Shown one piece after another: positions 62,037-64,000 of a stretch of DNA of 64,000 bases. Every line of letters begins with the position of its first letter. Positions within the stretch are counted from its first letter, which is position 1. The stretch comes from Phycisphaerae bacterium (lineage in GTDB: Bacteria > Planctomycetota > Phycisphaerae > UBA1845 > UTPLA1). The position numbers and the translations under genes are program-made. The notes beneath the pieces are model-generated. The model worked only from the letters and a program-made list of their open reading frames with translations, had not been told where the DNA came from and ran no database searches. The stretch lies in NCBI GenBank assembly GCA_035275405.1, contig DATEMU010000015.1, positions 248,001 to 312,000 of the forward strand. The letters are read 5' to 3'.

Positions 62037-64000
62037 ATGTTGTTTCGATGGTGGCGAGAAGTCTCGATGTGGGCGGCTGTTCTTGGTCTGGCGGCGCTGA
62101 CCGCCGGAATCTGCGTGGCCGGGCCGATTACCGAAACCGATACGCCCACGAAGTCAACGACTACGAAATCCAAATCGGCGGGCGGGGACGAGAAGAACGA
62201 GGTCGCTCCGCAGGTCGAGGTCTATATCCCATCCGTCGCGCGGCTGGCGGTGGAGATTCAGCGGTCACGCACGGCACAATTGTATCGCGCGCTGTCCGCG
62301 CTGGTGCCGATGCCGGTGGATGAGACCGGGGAGGGATTCGATCCGCAGGCCGTGCTCGCCCTCGTGAAAAAGACCATGGCGTGGACCGATACGTCGGTCT
62401 CTTTCTTCACGTATACGCAAGATCGGGAGGGACGACCGCGGTGGATTGTCCGGCTGGACTGGCCGCTGGACGATCTGCGGCGTCGTGTAGGCGAGATTCT
62501 CAACGATGAGGCGGCGAAGAAGATCCTCAAGGACATCGAACTCAAGCAACAGAAAGACGGGTCGTACCAGATCGAGTCGCCTGACACGGTCCTTGCCATT
62601 TTGCGAAAGACGGAAGGCGGATCGATCGTGGCATCGACCGCCGGGCTGGAACCACCGGAGCGGGCGTTCGGTCAGAAGCCGGAAGGCAAGAAAAAGTCGA
62701 AATCGTCCCTGGTTTACTGCCTGCTCAATCTTGCAGGAGAAGACGAGGAGCAGGGCAACTCGATGTTTTCGCAAATCGCGGGGGTCAGTGATATCCGCTA
62801 TGCCGCCTCGGTCGGCGAGGATGGGCTGTGGAACGAGCGATTCAATATCCGCTGGAATCCGTTCGTCGGAATGGCGCTCAAGACGATGTTCAAAAAGGCC
62901 GGCGCGTCCTTTCAATGCCCCAAAGAGGCGTTTGCCGTGGCGGCCATTCATCTGGGAATGGCGGAGGGCATGGCGGACGGGCTGACGGGTTTGCCTACCG
63001 GCACCATTGGTTCGCGGGCCGACGGGGAATTTGCCATCGCCGTCGTGCCGGGCGGGGGCTTTTTGCCGATCCCGGATCTTTTCTATCAGTTCCACGTGCG
63101 GGGCGAGGACAAGATCGTCGAGGCGATCCGCAAGGCGATGCGCAAGGATGCCAAAAAGCGCAAAGAGGACGATCGACTTCCGGCCTGGCGCGAAGAGAAG
63201 GTGGGCGATCGCGTCGTGTTTTGGCAGGACCCTTCGGTGGACCGCGGCGGCGGACTGTCGCTGATGAACTACCGCACCGTGGTGTTCTTCGGGAAAAAGA
63301 ACAAGGACGCAGACGACGAGAGCGGCAGTCAGTTGATCGTGGCACAGACGTCGAACTGGGCGGAGGATGCGGTGGGGCGTTGGGACGAATTGTCGGCGCG
63401 GGAGAGTCTACGGATGCGCGTGCCGACCTCCGACAAGGTGCATTGGCAGGCGGTCATTCATTGGAAGGAAATCTACGAACTTGTTTCTCCTTACCTGACG
63501 CTTGCGGCCGGCATGGGATCGGAGGTTGCGGCGGCGCCGGACGCGGAGGAACTGGGCGACGCGCTGGCGGATTCGACGATTAACATTCAGATTCTCTACG
63601 CGGGCCTGGATGCGCGGCATACGGGGCCTTTGCCTTTTGGGGCGGCGTATGTGCCTGCCGTCGCGGCCATGTCTTTGTCTGAGACATCGGGCGGCGGCAC
63701 GGAGGCGGACCGCGAGCGGATCGCGTGCCGCAATCTGCGTGTGTTGCACCACCACGCCAAGTTATTCAAGAAGGACTATGGGCGGTGGCCGGCGACGGTC
63801 GCGGAACTGGACGGCTACGTCGACTTTTCATCGCATCCGTACTTGCTATCGCTCCAGCCCAAGGATGACGGGTTCCTGGGGGGGTTCGTGGCGATCTTCA
63901 AGACCGGTGCGAAGAAAAAAGCGAGCGAGGATGCGGATGAAGAGGAAAGCGACATCAATGATTCGTTGTATGAGATCGACTGGTCGGAGCATGATTGGAA
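62037..64000 (+). CDS. Large exported protein, cut by right edge
   Basis: The frame from the ATG at 62037 is open to the window end (654 codons) and continues outside. It begins with a signal peptide (MLFRWWREVSMWAAVLGLAA) and a Thr/Lys-rich linker (ETDTPTKSTTTKSKSAGGDE). Mixed alpha/beta sequence follows without a recognisable enzyme motif (SVARLAVEIQRSRTAQLYRA, GEFAIAVVPGGGFLPIPDLF). Near residue 570, CRNLRVLHHHAKLFKKDYGR with WPATVAELDGY resembles the segment of planctomycete pilin-like proteins that follows the prepilin helix. Function is unknown; the C-terminus is not seen. Confidence 0.75.
   Translation, partial: MLFRWWREVSMWAAVLGLAALTAGICVAGPITETDTPTKSTTTKSKSAGGDEKNEVAPQVEVYIPSVARLAVEIQRSRTAQLYRALSALVPMPVDETGEGFDPQAVLALVKKTMAWTDTSVSFFTYTQDREGRPRWIVRLDWPLDDLRRRVGEILNDEAAKKILKDIELKQQKDGSYQIESPDTVLAILRKTEGGSIVASTAGLEPPERAFGQKPEGKKKSKSSLVYCLLNLAGEDEEQGNSMFSQIAGVSDIRYAASVGEDGLWNERFNIRWNPFVGMALKTMFKKAGASFQCPKEAFAVAAIHLGMAEGMADGLTGLPTGTIGSRADGEFAIAVVPGGGFLPIPDLFYQFHVRGEDKIVEAIRKAMRKDAKKRKEDDRLPAWREEKVGDRVVFWQDPSVDRGGGLSLMNYRTVVFFGKKNKDADDESGSQLIVAQTSNWAEDAVGRWDELSARESLRMRVPTSDKVHWQAVIHWKEIYELVSPYLTLAAGMGSEVAAAPDAEELGDALADSTINIQILYAGLDARHTGPLPFGAAYVPAVAAMSLSETSGGGTEADRERIACRNLRVLHHHAKLFKKDYGRWPATVAELDGYVDFSSHPYLLSLQPKDDGFLGGFVAIFKTGAKKKASEDADEEESDINDSLYEIDWSEHDW

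Overview
The window reads as chromosome of a planctomycete, most like the Phycisphaerae-type soil and sediment lineages. The evidence is indirect but consistent. The DNA is GC-rich. Several secreted proteins carry C-terminal dockerin-like Asp-rich repeats, one carries a PEP-CTERM anchor, and one has a type IV pilin-like N-terminus. There are several membrane proteins with one or two CxxC zinc ribbons. LpxI implies a lipid A-type outer membrane. An FHA protein, a Ser/Thr kinase and an ECF-type sigma factor sit side by side. No rRNA, CRISPR array or phage is visible. One tRNA (Asp, GTC) is present.

Layout. 1-9.4 kb: a lipoprotein cut by the left edge, a DUF1844 protein, an amidohydrolase, a lipoprotein, a STAS protein, tsaB, a threonine-aldolase-type enzyme, a DUF4926 protein and full-length metH. 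9.4-18.2 kb: a zinc-ribbon membrane protein, a large secreted dockerin-like protein, a beta-carbonic anhydrase followed by a SulP transporter (likely bicarbonate handling), a phenylalanine hydroxylase and another zinc-ribbon membrane protein. 18.3-22.4 kb: a five-gene minus-strand fatty-acid/polyketide-type operon (two hot-dog dehydratases, a long acyl carrier protein, a ketosynthase lacking both catalytic His, and a canonical ketosynthase). 22.6-29.4 kb: a pilin-like protein, an RmlD-type reductase, a GbsR/MarR regulator with a small membrane protein, and a dockerin-tailed subtilase. 29.5-38.2 kb: a VWA/MoxR pair, endonuclease IV, LpxI, a sugar epimerase and glycogen phosphorylase. 38.2-50.6 kb: tRNA-Asp, a dockerin-tailed di-heme peroxidase, a Xer recombinase, a DnaJ-type chaperone, a nitrilase-FluC pair, a Tat-exported superoxide dismutase, an M24 peptidase, a rhodanese, Upp and 4-hydroxyphenylpyruvate dioxygenase. 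50.6-55.5 kb is the accessory region: a 1-kb repeat patch, a HAF/PEP-CTERM protein, a rhodanese lipoprotein with an in-frame UGA, and a Y1 transposase bracketed by palindromic repeats. 55.5-64 kb: a low-complexity secreted protein, the FHA-kinase-sigma module, a PIN toxin-antitoxin pair, and a large exported protein that runs off the right edge.

The most notable signals are these. (1) A probable selenoprotein at 53361-53804: a rhodanese-domain lipoprotein whose UGA codon lies where relatives have Cys in a Y-C-x-C-P motif, with a hairpin 22 nt downstream. (2) A REP-associated transposase (54105-54668) flanked by 36/37-identical direct repeats that contain a palindrome. (3) Four-unit heptamer arrays, both intergenic and in frame inside metH and the VWA gene. 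(4) The ketosynthase-like subunit with a Cys-Ala-Asn active site in the lipid operon.
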